The translations under genes and the position numbers were made by a program. A DNA stretch of 64,000 nt from Bacteroides faecium. GTDB taxonomy: Bacteria; Bacteroidota; Bacteroidia; Bacteroidales; Bacteroidaceae. Positions 33,875-42,481 of the stretch are shown in pieces (the stretch's first letter is position 1; each line of letters starts with the position of its first letter). The notes beneath the pieces were generated by a model. It had not been told where the DNA came from, made no database searches, and saw only the letters and a list, made by a program, of their open reading frames with translations. Where the stretch lies: NCBI RefSeq assembly GCF_012113595.1, contig NZ_CP050831.1, positions 930,001 to 994,000 on the forward strand, read 5' to 3'.

Positions 33875-36823
33875 TTACAATTGTTTCGCCTGCATCTTCA
33901 GCCGAATATATCCTTTCGCCGCCTGCTCCTTCAGCGCAATCCCGATGCGGGTATAAGCCGGAGCATTCACTTCGATGATTTCAGAAGTAAATGCGACTTT
34001 GCCGGATGCTTCGACATTGACAATCATCTGTTCTGTACCAGTAGTGAGCAAAAGATGTGTGTCATCAATAATTTTCCAGTCGGCTTGTGTTGTTACGGCT
34101 GTTTCGAACCGGATAGGCGCATTGGCTGTAAATTCGTCACTGACGGTGAAACTGCCTTCACCCTGGCGGTCATAGACGAAAGTACGGATCAACTTATCCA
34201 GATTGGGGGTAGAATAAGCTGATGTATAGTCAATACTGAACAAGTCTTTTTCTTCTGCAAATTCTTTCCTGAGCACAATAGCTTTCGCCTTGGAACCGGC
34301 AGATTGCGTTTTCCCGTCTACCACCGGAACAGGATGGCCGAAAGAACCTTTGATCTTATATTTCGCGGGAGCTTCCGCACTGAAATAATCACCGGGATAA
34401 GAGAAAGGGCCGCCCTGATCGCCAACCATCATACTCTTTCCCAAAGCGACGGCATAAGAACCGACATCATTATGATTATGGTTTTCGTCATTATTACCAC
34501 CTTTGGCCGAGACAGCCAGCAGACACGAACTCCCCACAGCAGGACGCGCAACGAGAATTCCCGCTTTTTCATAGTAAGCACGCAGAGAATCAGAGTCTTC
34601 CTTTAACGCTTGACGGATAGCATCCGTCATTTCCATCTTCCATACTTGTCGGGGGGACAGTTCTATGAGATACAAAGAGAAATTATTTCCTGCCGGAAGA
34701 ATGTATTTTTCTGCCGGAGAAGTAACGCCAAGCGCACGGTCACAATAATCCGTAATGAATTTATCTGTCGACAGACCGATACGGCAATCGGAATAAGCCG
34801 GACATACGCCCTCATTCATCTGTATTTTCTTACCATATCGGGCGATACGTACAAATTTAGGGTCACGGAAGAAGTCTATCTTGCCTTGTGTGGCACGACA
34901 TACTTCCTCACGCAGCAGGATGTAGGCACGGAAACCGTAATTGTAGTAACCGACGCCTTCACTGCAATAACCGTCGTCGGCATACCCTTTCATACCGTAC
35001 ACGTTATATTTTTCGGCTGCGGCTACGAAATAAGCACGTTCTTCCTTATCCGCCAGCAGAGTGAGGGCAGCCCCCGTAACGCCTGCCAGACAAACTGAGT
35101 TCCAGTTATTTGTTGCCGTGAACCACCAGAAAGGTTTTGTCTCTTCCAGGCAACGGTACACGGGACGAAATACTTTCTCACGAAAAGCGCACTGCACACG
35201 AGCCTTTACTTCCGGTGACAAACGGTCGTTGAGCATGGCTACACACTGCGCGATTCCGTTTCCGGCCGTAGCAACTACCAAATCGACATAATAATCTGTC
35301 CCATGATAATTATTCAGATTGCGGTCGTGGGCGGGAATCGACCACGAGTTCTGATTGCAAAGAGCAATCAGAGCTTTCTCAATGGCGGGAATATATCGTC
35401 TTTTGTTTTCAAGACATTCGGCCAATGTCAGCCGGAAAAGATAATGATAACGCGCATTCATCATGTTTTCACCCGGCAGGCGGATATTCGTCTTGTTCAG
35501 ATGCAGATATAATGAGTCAACAAAAGGGGGCATACCCTTTTTCAATAATACGGGAGCTTCTTCTGTCAGTAGTTTTTCTGCATTGCCGCTCTCTTTTACT
35601 TTGTTCCAGAAAGTACGGTCTTTATAGGAAACACCCATTTCTTCGGGTTTATCGGGCAGCATGGCAGCGATTTCACGAATACGGCTTTGAGAGATATTCG
35701 TGTTTTGTTTCGGGGTATCCTGTGCCATACGGTAAACTTCCGTCCCTGCCAGCAGGAAAGCACCCGGACCGTACACTTCAGTCATATTGGGAGTCACCTT
35801 CTTAGGGTCGGCACCGATAGGCTGCACGTATCCCAGTTTTCCGTCTTCTCCCACAGCCGACACCAAGGCTTGCCATCCTTTCTCCACCACAGGCAGAAAT
35901 TCTTCTTTCGGCAGAAGCCCTTCGTTGATTCCATAGGCAAGGGCGTAAACAAAGAAACCACTGCAACTCGTCTCGGGCGACGGATAGGAAGCAGGGTCGA
36001 GCAGGCTTGCGTGCCAGAAACCGTCCTTATTCTGGAGAGGAGCAATCCGCCGGCATAACTTCTGAAACAAATCCTGATAGAACGGGCGGTATTTGCTTTT
36101 GGCAGGAAGTTCACGCAACATCTCTACAAGTCCGCCGAGCACCCAACCATTACCGCGTCCCCAGAACACTTTTGCGCCATTGGCTTCTTTCATTGTAAAA
36201 TAACGGTGGTCACGGTAGAAGAGGTTTTCTTCTTTGTCGAACAGGAAGTCATAAGTGGCTTTGTATTCCTTATCCATGAAACGGATGAATTTCTTGTCTC
36301 CTGTGATATTGTAGAGTTTCATGTAAACAGGTGGAGCCATGAACAGGGCGTCACACCAAGTCCAATGTTCCAATGTACTTGCGTCGCCATAGTTCAGTTT
36401 GAACGAGCCGGAAGGCGGGTTGTCAATCACCCATCCGGCACGCGCCTGTGTCGGGATGAGCATGTTTTTCTTCTTGTACTTTTCGTACATATACAGATAC
36501 ATCTGCGAAATACAGATATCATCCGCATGATACATCCGCTGGTCTACCTGCCAGTAATTCCGGTTTCCCAAACGTAACAGCCATTTATAATAGGAATCGT
36601 CCTTGTCCGTCTGTTCGGCTATCGCAGCCCAGTGGACAAGTCCCAGATAGAAAGTGGCATTCACCCAGTTGAGGTCACCATAAACTGCTTTGTTGTAATG
36701 AGCAATCTGCCAGTCGGCCACCCGCCGCATCGACTGCTTCACTTCGGTTTTAATAAATGTCTGCGCAACTGTAGTACACAAATAGCCCATGCATAGGGCA
36801 AGGGTTAAGAGTAATTTCTTCAT
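33875..36823 (-). CDS. Fusion of GH88/GH105-type unsaturated uronyl hydrolase and heparinase II/III-type lyase
   Basis: A 982-residue secreted protein (signal peptide MKKLLLTLALCMGYLCTTVA). Residues about 20-370 form an alpha/alpha-barrel of the GH105/GH88 kind: VNATFYLGLVHWAAIAE, YHADDICISQMYLYMYEKY with the catalytic-type aspartates, and VFWGRGNGWVLGGLVEML. Residues about 390-982 resemble heparinase II/III-like lyases: NNWNSVCLAGVTGAAL, SEGVGYYNYGFRAY, and ENHNHNDVGSYAVAL with the conserved histidines, then a beta-sandwich. A lyase makes a 4,5-unsaturated uronic acid end, which a GH105/88 enzyme removes, so one polypeptide may perform two successive steps. It is the last gene of the locus. 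The ATG at 36823 is preferred over the TTG at 36841. Confidence 0.83.
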   Translation of the reverse strand: MKKLLLTLALCMGYLCTTVAQTFIKTEVKQSMRRVADWQIAHYNKAVYGDLNWVNATFYLGLVHWAAIAEQTDKDDSYYKWLLRLGNRNYWQVDQRMYHADDICISQMYLYMYEKYKKKNMLIPTQARAGWVIDNPPSGSFKLNYGDASTLEHWTWCDALFMAPPVYMKLYNITGDKKFIRFMDKEYKATYDFLFDKEENLFYRDHRYFTMKEANGAKVFWGRGNGWVLGGLVEMLRELPAKSKYRPFYQDLFQKLCRRIAPLQNKDGFWHASLLDPASYPSPETSCSGFFVYALAYGINEGLLPKEEFLPVVEKGWQALVSAVGEDGKLGYVQPIGADPKKVTPNMTEVYGPGAFLLAGTEVYRMAQDTPKQNTNISQSRIREIAAMLPDKPEEMGVSYKDRTFWNKVKESGNAEKLLTEEAPVLLKKGMPPFVDSLYLHLNKTNIRLPGENMMNARYHYLFRLTLAECLENKRRYIPAIEKALIALCNQNSWSIPAHDRNLNNYHGTDYYVDLVVATAGNGIAQCVAMLNDRLSPEVKARVQCAFREKVFRPVYRCLEETKPFWWFTATNNWNSVCLAGVTGAALTLLADKEERAYFVAAAEKYNVYGMKGYADDGYCSEGVGYYNYGFRAYILLREEVCRATQGKIDFFRDPKFVRIARYGKKIQMNEGVCPAYSDCRIGLSTDKFITDYCDRALGVTSPAEKYILPAGNNFSLYLIELSPRQVWKMEMTDAIRQALKEDSDSLRAYYEKAGILVARPAVGSSCLLAVSAKGGNNDENHNHNDVGSYAVALGKSMMVGDQGGPFSYPGDYFSAEAPAKYKIKGSFGHPVPVVDGKTQSAGSKAKAIVLRKEFAEEKDLFSIDYTSAYSTPNLDKLIRTFVYDRQGEGSFTVSDEFTANAPIRFETAVTTQADWKIIDDTHLLLTTGTEQMIVNVEASGKVAFTSEIIEVNAPAYTRIGIALKEQAAKGYIRLKMQAKQL

Positions 36824-36843
36824 AAATACTATATTTTTCAAGA

Positions 36844-36851
36844 CAAAGATA
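36844..36851 (-). promoter_or_regulatory. Putative -7 box before the GH105-lyase fusion
   Basis: The minus strand reads TATCTTTG (TAnnTTTG), 20 bp before the ATG at 36823. No TTTG is found at the -33 position. Confidence 0.35.
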
Positions 36852-36890
36852 ACAGGCTTTATAGATTAAGGAGAGTTATATTTTCCGTTT

Positions 36891-36931
36891 AAGCTGCCCT
36901 TATCTTCCATAAAGAAAGAAAAGAGCAGCTT
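36891..36931 (-). terminator. Intercistronic hairpin after the GH31 gene
   Basis: aagctgccctt at 36891-36901 pairs with aagagcagctt at 36921-36931 (11 bp, one G-T wobble). No T-run follows on the minus strand, so this is more likely a processing or stability element than a full terminator. Confidence 0.4.
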
Positions 36932-36958
36932 TCTGAACAATTCTACTAACTAACCCAA

Positions 36959-39900
36959 TCAGTGAATACCCAGTTTATGAGTATTCAATTTCTTATCTAC
37001 TAACAAGCCATCAATGATTTTCAGATCGAATTTCAATTTACGTTTTGCCTTAAGCTTCAAAAGGCATAAGTCAGCGGTTCCTTCAAGAGTCTTCTTGTTT
37101 CCTACATTGACGAAAGTAGGATACAGGGCTTTTGAGCCATTGGTGTGAAGACGGTCGTAAGTCAAATTCTCCATTGCATTCATGTTCTGTAATTCAACCC
37201 CGACAAACTCATAATCCTGCTGGTCATAAGGCAAAGCAAAGCTGAATGCGTTGACAGCACACAAGTCGGCACCTTTCACTTGAATTTCAATAATCTCGTC
37301 TTTGTCATATATTTGTTTCGGGGTGCTGATTTCAAGCGCACCGTTCACTTTCCCGTTTCCGCGGTTATCAACACCACCTTCAAGCTGCGTGGCAACCACC
37401 GAAATATCATAAGCGTCAATCAGCCCATTTCTATTGATATCACCATTGCTGATGTATCCTTCGAAATCGGAGTCACCCTTTCTCAGTCCTGTGTAGTTGG
37501 TATATGATGTCAAGTCATTGCCGTCAATCTTACCATCGACATTGATATCCCCTTGGAGATAACTCTCTGTTCCAGGTACTTTGAATACATAGATTTCTTT
37601 GCCCGAGCCGTAGTTGCCGACAGCTTCGGTAACAGCTAACTTGATATAACGGGCGGTAGGATGATTTGCGAAATCGAATATCTTCACATCATCGTTGCGT
37701 TGCCATTCAAATGTTCCGGCTTCCGTCCACTGCTCTTTATTCATGCTATAAGAAACGGTTCCTTTCAGTAATGTTCCGTTACCGGCGTTTGTACGCGGCA
37801 GATAGTGGAACTTATCCAGTTGGTTGACGGTCACCAAGTCCATAACCAGTTCGAACGGAACGGCTTTCTCTCCGTATTTCGTATGCCAGATGTCACCTGA
37901 TTCTACTAAGTCGAACAGACGCTTCACTCCTACTCTCCCTTGCGAGGCAGCCGTACATTCGCCCTTGATACCACGGATGGCAAATTCCAGCGGATCGGAT
38001 TTGGTTGTAGCGCCGAACTCGGCCCAGTCGGAAACTCCGTCTTTATTGACTGCACGTATCTTAAACGAGTAAGGAGTTTCGGGAGCCAGGTCCTCAAACA
38101 TCAGTTCCGTATCCTTAATCGTAGTATATAGCATATTCATAAAGTCTATCTCATAGAAATCGGCATTAGCCACTTTATCCCATGTCGGTTTTAGCGTATA
38201 AGCTTCTGTGTTGCCGGCAGTAACCCGGGCAATAGGAGCAGCTAGAGTTCCGGCAGTTATCCGGTGCTGGTCTTCGGGAGCAAATCGGAATTCTTCGATA
38301 CGCAAAACCGTTGTATTCGCCGTAATATCAGTAGTAGCCAGTTTCACCAGAAGCTGTGGATTCTTGGTGATAACTACTTTTTCAAACTCACTTCCTTTGG
38401 TAGCAAACCGATTCAAATTGGGAGCTTCATCATAGAAGAATACGTTTTCACTTTTCTCAAATTCATCTTTCGAGGTGGCCTTTGTCAGTTTCACTTTTTT
38501 CTTTCCCAGTTGTGCCGTTACTTTCTTCGGCTGTGCAGTGACGTTGATTCTGAATTCAGTAGCCTTTTCTTTCACAAAACCTGTAAAATCACCTTTAGCA
38601 GGATAAATGGTAACAGTGACGTTATTCTTGCTGTCAACTTCGGATTCTATATCCGTTGTCACTCCTTTTCCCCGTTTATATTCTTCGGTTACTCCGTCAT
38701 CGTCATATTCGGTAAAAGTGCTCTTGCCATACGGATAAAGCTCATAGATACGGATGCCTTTATTGATTTCACTTACATTATTATTAGGATTCGTCAGCGG
38801 AATAATTGCTCCGTTCTTCACGAATACGGGGAGTTTCCAGAGAGGAGTTGCAAAATTATTGAGAATGCAGTTTCCTTCGTATTTCTCGCCTGTAAAATAA
38901 TCAATCCATGTACTACCCTCGGGCAAGTAAATGCCGTTGCGGATATCATTTCCCTGCTCATCTGCTTTAGTTGTCTGATAAATAGGAGCAACCAGGAAAT
39001 AGGGGCCGTAGAGATATTGATATTGCGTGGCAGTGCCTTGAGTATAGGAGTTCGGATATTCCAAAAACATGGCTCTTATCATCGGCATACCGTCTACAGC
39101 TTCTTTAGCAATGCTGTAAGCATAAGGCATCAGTTCCGATTTCAGTTTCAGATACCAGCGGTTAATGGAAGTAGCCGGTTCTCCCAATGCATGCGGATAT
39201 TTTTCATTCGATCCCCAGCCGTCCATGTTCAACTCCATTGGAGTAAAGGTTTTCCATTGGAAGTCACGGGTGTTCACCTGCAAATTCTTGCCACCGAAGA
39301 TACCGTCCATATCAGAGGTGATGTTCGGTTGTCCCGACAGTCCCGAACCTATATAGGTCGGGATGTGGAAGCGGATATATTCCCATACGCCACCTGTCTG
39401 GTCGCCCGACCAAATTCCGGCATAACGTTGTGTTCCTGCCCAGCCGTCAAGGGAGATGATAAACGGTCGGGCATCACTTCCGTAGTAAGGCATAATATGT
39501 CCTACGTCAGCTACCCCGTTCAATCCGAAAGAATAGCCGGCACCTACCCAGGCTACGTCAGTTTTCAACACTCGCACTCCGGCATCTCTTACTTCTTTCA
39601 CAATATCTCTTTGCAGTAAAGCGCTCACTCCTTCTTTCGGGTGCAGGTCCGACTGTGTCCATAGTCCGATTTCCACTCCGTTCTGACGGGCATAATCGCC
39701 CAGGCTTTTCAGGTTTTGTATGTTTCCATCCAGTGTTTCCGTCTGTCCGTATCCGGCTCCATAGCCGTCGTTCGGGAGCAGCCAGCCTAACGGCATATCC
39801 TGTTTCTTATAACGGTCGATTACTGCACGTGCGGAAAATTGGTAGTTGTTCTTTTCTCCGTTCAGCGATTCTTTGATTCCGCCGTTATCTTTCTGGCTTT

Positions 39901-40837
39901 CTTTATAACGTTTGCCGTCTTCAAACAGGATACCTTTCTCATTTTCTGTCCAGTAGTCGCGATTATAGGCATTCAGGTGTCCCTGATAGAATCCGAACTT
40001 AGGCAACAGAACAGGGTTTCCCGTCAGTTGATAGAAGTCATTCAACAAGGCTACCGCTCCGTCGTTAATCATATAGAATACATCCAAATAGTCTGACTCG
40101 TGATATAACTTAACCTTTCCCTGTTCAGAAGCGCCGAAATCGTATTTTCCTTTTTTAAATGTGTACCACATCACGCCATACCCATTCGTAGACCAGTAAT
40201 AAGGAGTGGGTGATGCAACTCCCCCGTCTGTCCAGCTATTCTGGTTTTCGATGGAAATCACTTTGCCCTTGTGGGAGAAACGTCCGTTCTGGACACCTCC
40301 ACCGTAGAAGTATTCTTGTGGATTCTCCTTCAAGGTCAAGATTACTTTTCCTTTCTCAAAAAGCGGTGCTTCGATTTCTTCCACTACAACAGTGTTAGTC
40401 AACAAATTAATCACCTTGAGTAAAGAGGTCTTTTTATCCAGTTGAACCTTTACCTTTTCTGTAGTCAAAAAGACAAAATCGTTATTCTCTTCCAAATCCA
40501 GCTTAAACGGCATTTTTCGAGGATTGTCGACTAATATCTGCGCTTCAGGTTTAGCTTTAGGATCCCTGATAATCCCCCCCGAATTATCTTGAAATATCCG
40601 AAATATATTATCTCCATAAAAATCGAAGGACATCCTGTGATTGTCGGAGAATAAGACTTCTACTGTAGTCGGATTTATTCTCTGTACACCAAGAATTGAT
40701 TTTTGCTTTGCTGAGCACTCCATTTGATACTGCCCAAAGGATGGGATGGCCTTCATTGAAGAAGGGCAAAACAGCACAAATAATCCCAAAACAAACAAAA
40801 GCGTTTTGCCTTGCTTGCCTATTGATACTTCTCTCAT
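36959..40837 (-). CDS. Glycoside hydrolase family 31 with Fn3, discoidin-like, dockerin and cohesin-like modules
   Basis: A 1292-residue secreted enzyme. After the signal peptide comes the GH31 N-terminal beta domain (YFYGGGVQNGRFSHKG), then the catalytic barrel with GVRVLKTDVAW (likely nucleophile Asp) and IWSGDQTGG (likely acid/base Asp), then the usual beta domains to about 800. The tail holds a fibronectin III repeat (PETPYSFKIRAVNKDGVSDW), a discoidin/F5-8C-like domain, a dockerin pair (GDINVDGKIDGNDL and NGDINRNGLIDAYD) and a cohesin-like beta domain. GH31 includes alpha-glucosidases, alpha-xylosidases and alpha-GalNAc-ases; next to M60 and GH29 the last is an attractive but unproven guess. 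It starts 21 bp after GH29. Confidence 0.87.
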   Translation of the reverse strand: MREVSIGKQGKTLLFVLGLFVLFCPSSMKAIPSFGQYQMECSAKQKSILGVQRINPTTVEVLFSDNHRMSFDFYGDNIFRIFQDNSGGIIRDPKAKPEAQILVDNPRKMPFKLDLEENNDFVFLTTEKVKVQLDKKTSLLKVINLLTNTVVVEEIEAPLFEKGKVILTLKENPQEYFYGGGVQNGRFSHKGKVISIENQNSWTDGGVASPTPYYWSTNGYGVMWYTFKKGKYDFGASEQGKVKLYHESDYLDVFYMINDGAVALLNDFYQLTGNPVLLPKFGFYQGHLNAYNRDYWTENEKGILFEDGKRYKESQKDNGGIKESLNGEKNNYQFSARAVIDRYKKQDMPLGWLLPNDGYGAGYGQTETLDGNIQNLKSLGDYARQNGVEIGLWTQSDLHPKEGVSALLQRDIVKEVRDAGVRVLKTDVAWVGAGYSFGLNGVADVGHIMPYYGSDARPFIISLDGWAGTQRYAGIWSGDQTGGVWEYIRFHIPTYIGSGLSGQPNITSDMDGIFGGKNLQVNTRDFQWKTFTPMELNMDGWGSNEKYPHALGEPATSINRWYLKLKSELMPYAYSIAKEAVDGMPMIRAMFLEYPNSYTQGTATQYQYLYGPYFLVAPIYQTTKADEQGNDIRNGIYLPEGSTWIDYFTGEKYEGNCILNNFATPLWKLPVFVKNGAIIPLTNPNNNVSEINKGIRIYELYPYGKSTFTEYDDDGVTEEYKRGKGVTTDIESEVDSKNNVTVTIYPAKGDFTGFVKEKATEFRINVTAQPKKVTAQLGKKKVKLTKATSKDEFEKSENVFFYDEAPNLNRFATKGSEFEKVVITKNPQLLVKLATTDITANTTVLRIEEFRFAPEDQHRITAGTLAAPIARVTAGNTEAYTLKPTWDKVANADFYEIDFMNMLYTTIKDTELMFEDLAPETPYSFKIRAVNKDGVSDWAEFGATTKSDPLEFAIRGIKGECTAASQGRVGVKRLFDLVESGDIWHTKYGEKAVPFELVMDLVTVNQLDKFHYLPRTNAGNGTLLKGTVSYSMNKEQWTEAGTFEWQRNDDVKIFDFANHPTARYIKLAVTEAVGNYGSGKEIYVFKVPGTESYLQGDINVDGKIDGNDLTSYTNYTGLRKGDSDFEGYISNGDINRNGLIDAYDISVVATQLEGGVDNRGNGKVNGALEISTPKQIYDKDEIIEIQVKGADLCAVNAFSFALPYDQQDYEFVGVELQNMNAMENLTYDRLHTNGSKALYPTFVNVGNKKTLEGTADLCLLKLKAKRKLKFDLKIIDGLLVDKKLNTHKLGIH

Positions 40838-40858
40838 ATTCTTACAAACTATTCTATA

Positions 40859-42361
40859 TTATTTCTTCTTGTCCGAATTATCAATTACACTGAACTCATA
40901 GATGGAAGGGGGAGCAACGGCACGGGTAACCTTCAATCGGATATTTGAAGTACGATAATGACACGGGAAGCGAATAATTTTACAGTCTCCCATTGGCTCA
41001 TCACTCACATAAACAGGTATCCATTCACCATCTTGCATGATTTCAATCCGATAGGCCTGAATCCTATTTTTTCGATAATTCGAAAAACCATCACCTCCAC
41101 TACGTGTATCACAATATTCAAAAATAGCTATTTTATTAAATGGCTTTGTCGCGTCCAATGCAATGGTAAGTGTAGGCAATGTGTCATTCACTGCTGCCGC
41201 CCAACGAGTTTGCATACCACCGTCGACAGCCTTATCCGCCGTAAAACGTGAATCGTCTTTATATACAGATGTAGCTTCCGCAGCTTGATTCATAGAAATA
41301 CATCTTCCATTTTTAGGTAACGGTTTTCCTTTCTTCAGCCCCAAGCGCTTGCCTAATTCAATAGCGGTATTTGCCTCATATTCACGTATACGTCCGGATT
41401 CATCGGGTGGTATATTCATCACCAGTGTATTTCCATTGTCGGTGCACCAATAGAATAATTCTTCCAATTCATCCAAATCCCTCACAGGTAGCGGTTCACG
41501 TTTCTGAAACCAGTTCCATGCCTTACTTAAACATACCGTATGTTCAAATGGCAGATAATAGGATTGACCTTCATGTAGATATTGCTTAGCATCGTTCTGA
41601 TGGGCAATCTTCGGATCCCACAGGCGGAAATCACTAGGAAAATAATGAAAAGTATAACGATTGTCCACCGTCATTGAGTCCGGTAGTACATTCTTTCTGC
41701 TTCCCGGTGCCGTCTGGATGGTATGATTAATACCTACTGCACAGTGGGGCTGCAATTTTTTCACCAGTTTATAAACACGGGGCAACTCCCAGTCCTTTAC
41801 ACTACGTGCCCAACCACCGTCAAGCCACAATTCGCATACTTCACCATAGTTCGTCAAGAGTTCGGTAAGCTGATTACACATAAAATCGATGTACTTTGTC
41901 TTATCCTTATCACGGAACGAAGGCTCTTTACGATCCCACAACGAATAATAGATAGCAAACTGCAGCCCATATTTGCGACACGCTTTTGAAACTTCAGCCA
42001 CAATATCCGTTTTATTTGGAGAAGAAGCGACATCATAGGTCGTATGAGGACTATCCCATAAACAGAATCCGTCATGATGCTTCGTTATAAGCAATACGTA
42101 ACGGAAACCTGCATCCCGGGCTACACGAACCCATTGGTCACAATCCAGATTCGTCGGATTATAGGCTGAAGCCGGTACACTACCGTCAGACCATTCTTTC
42201 TGACAAAACGTGTTGATACCAAAATGAATAAACATACCATATCCACGCTTCTGCAACGCTTGTTGTGTCGCATTGGGTTTAGTGGACGGAACAAGTTCCT
42301 GTGCTTTTAGAGGGAGCAAACTCCCTAATACACAAGCAAATAAAACAAATATTACTTTCAT
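40859..42361 (-). CDS. Glycoside hydrolase family 29 (alpha-L-fucosidase) with C-terminal F5/8C domain
   Basis: A 500-residue secreted enzyme. The catalytic barrel shows GYGMFIHFGINTF, TKHHDGFCLWDS and ELWLDGGW, where Asp (near residue 180) is the family nucleophile. A C-terminal discoidin-like beta-sandwich (about 365-495) may bind carbohydrate. The lack of the typical GH29A general-acid segment and the FNNxxR-free layout look more like the GH29B group that acts on alpha-1,3/1,4-fucose in branched glycans, but I cannot settle this by eye. The true ATG is at 42361; the codon before it is GTG. It lies between M60 and GH31 in the same operon. Confidence 0.87.
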   Translation of the reverse strand: MKVIFVLFACVLGSLLPLKAQELVPSTKPNATQQALQKRGYGMFIHFGINTFCQKEWSDGSVPASAYNPTNLDCDQWVRVARDAGFRYVLLITKHHDGFCLWDSPHTTYDVASSPNKTDIVAEVSKACRKYGLQFAIYYSLWDRKEPSFRDKDKTKYIDFMCNQLTELLTNYGEVCELWLDGGWARSVKDWELPRVYKLVKKLQPHCAVGINHTIQTAPGSRKNVLPDSMTVDNRYTFHYFPSDFRLWDPKIAHQNDAKQYLHEGQSYYLPFEHTVCLSKAWNWFQKREPLPVRDLDELEELFYWCTDNGNTLVMNIPPDESGRIREYEANTAIELGKRLGLKKGKPLPKNGRCISMNQAAEATSVYKDDSRFTADKAVDGGMQTRWAAAVNDTLPTLTIALDATKPFNKIAIFEYCDTRSGGDGFSNYRKNRIQAYRIEIMQDGEWIPVYVSDEPMGDCKIIRFPCHYRTSNIRLKVTRAVAPPSIYEFSVIDNSDKKK

Positions 42362-42481
42362 CACAAACTTAATTTTTATTAATTTACCTACTATTTCTTA
42401 CATACATTGAACATTGCTATACCAATGTTGTCAACTTTTACACCAGAAATATACTTATACTCATTTATTTGAATAAAGGGT

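Noticed and set aside
38264..39619. 451-codon plus-strand frame opposite GH31
   Set aside because: Long, but antisense to the GH31 catalytic domain, Ser/Phe/Ile-rich and without any recognisable domain.
42364..42371. TAAGTTTG on the minus strand as GH29 promoter
   Set aside because: It matches the -7 consensus, but lies only 2 bp before the GH29 ATG, so the transcript would start inside the gene.
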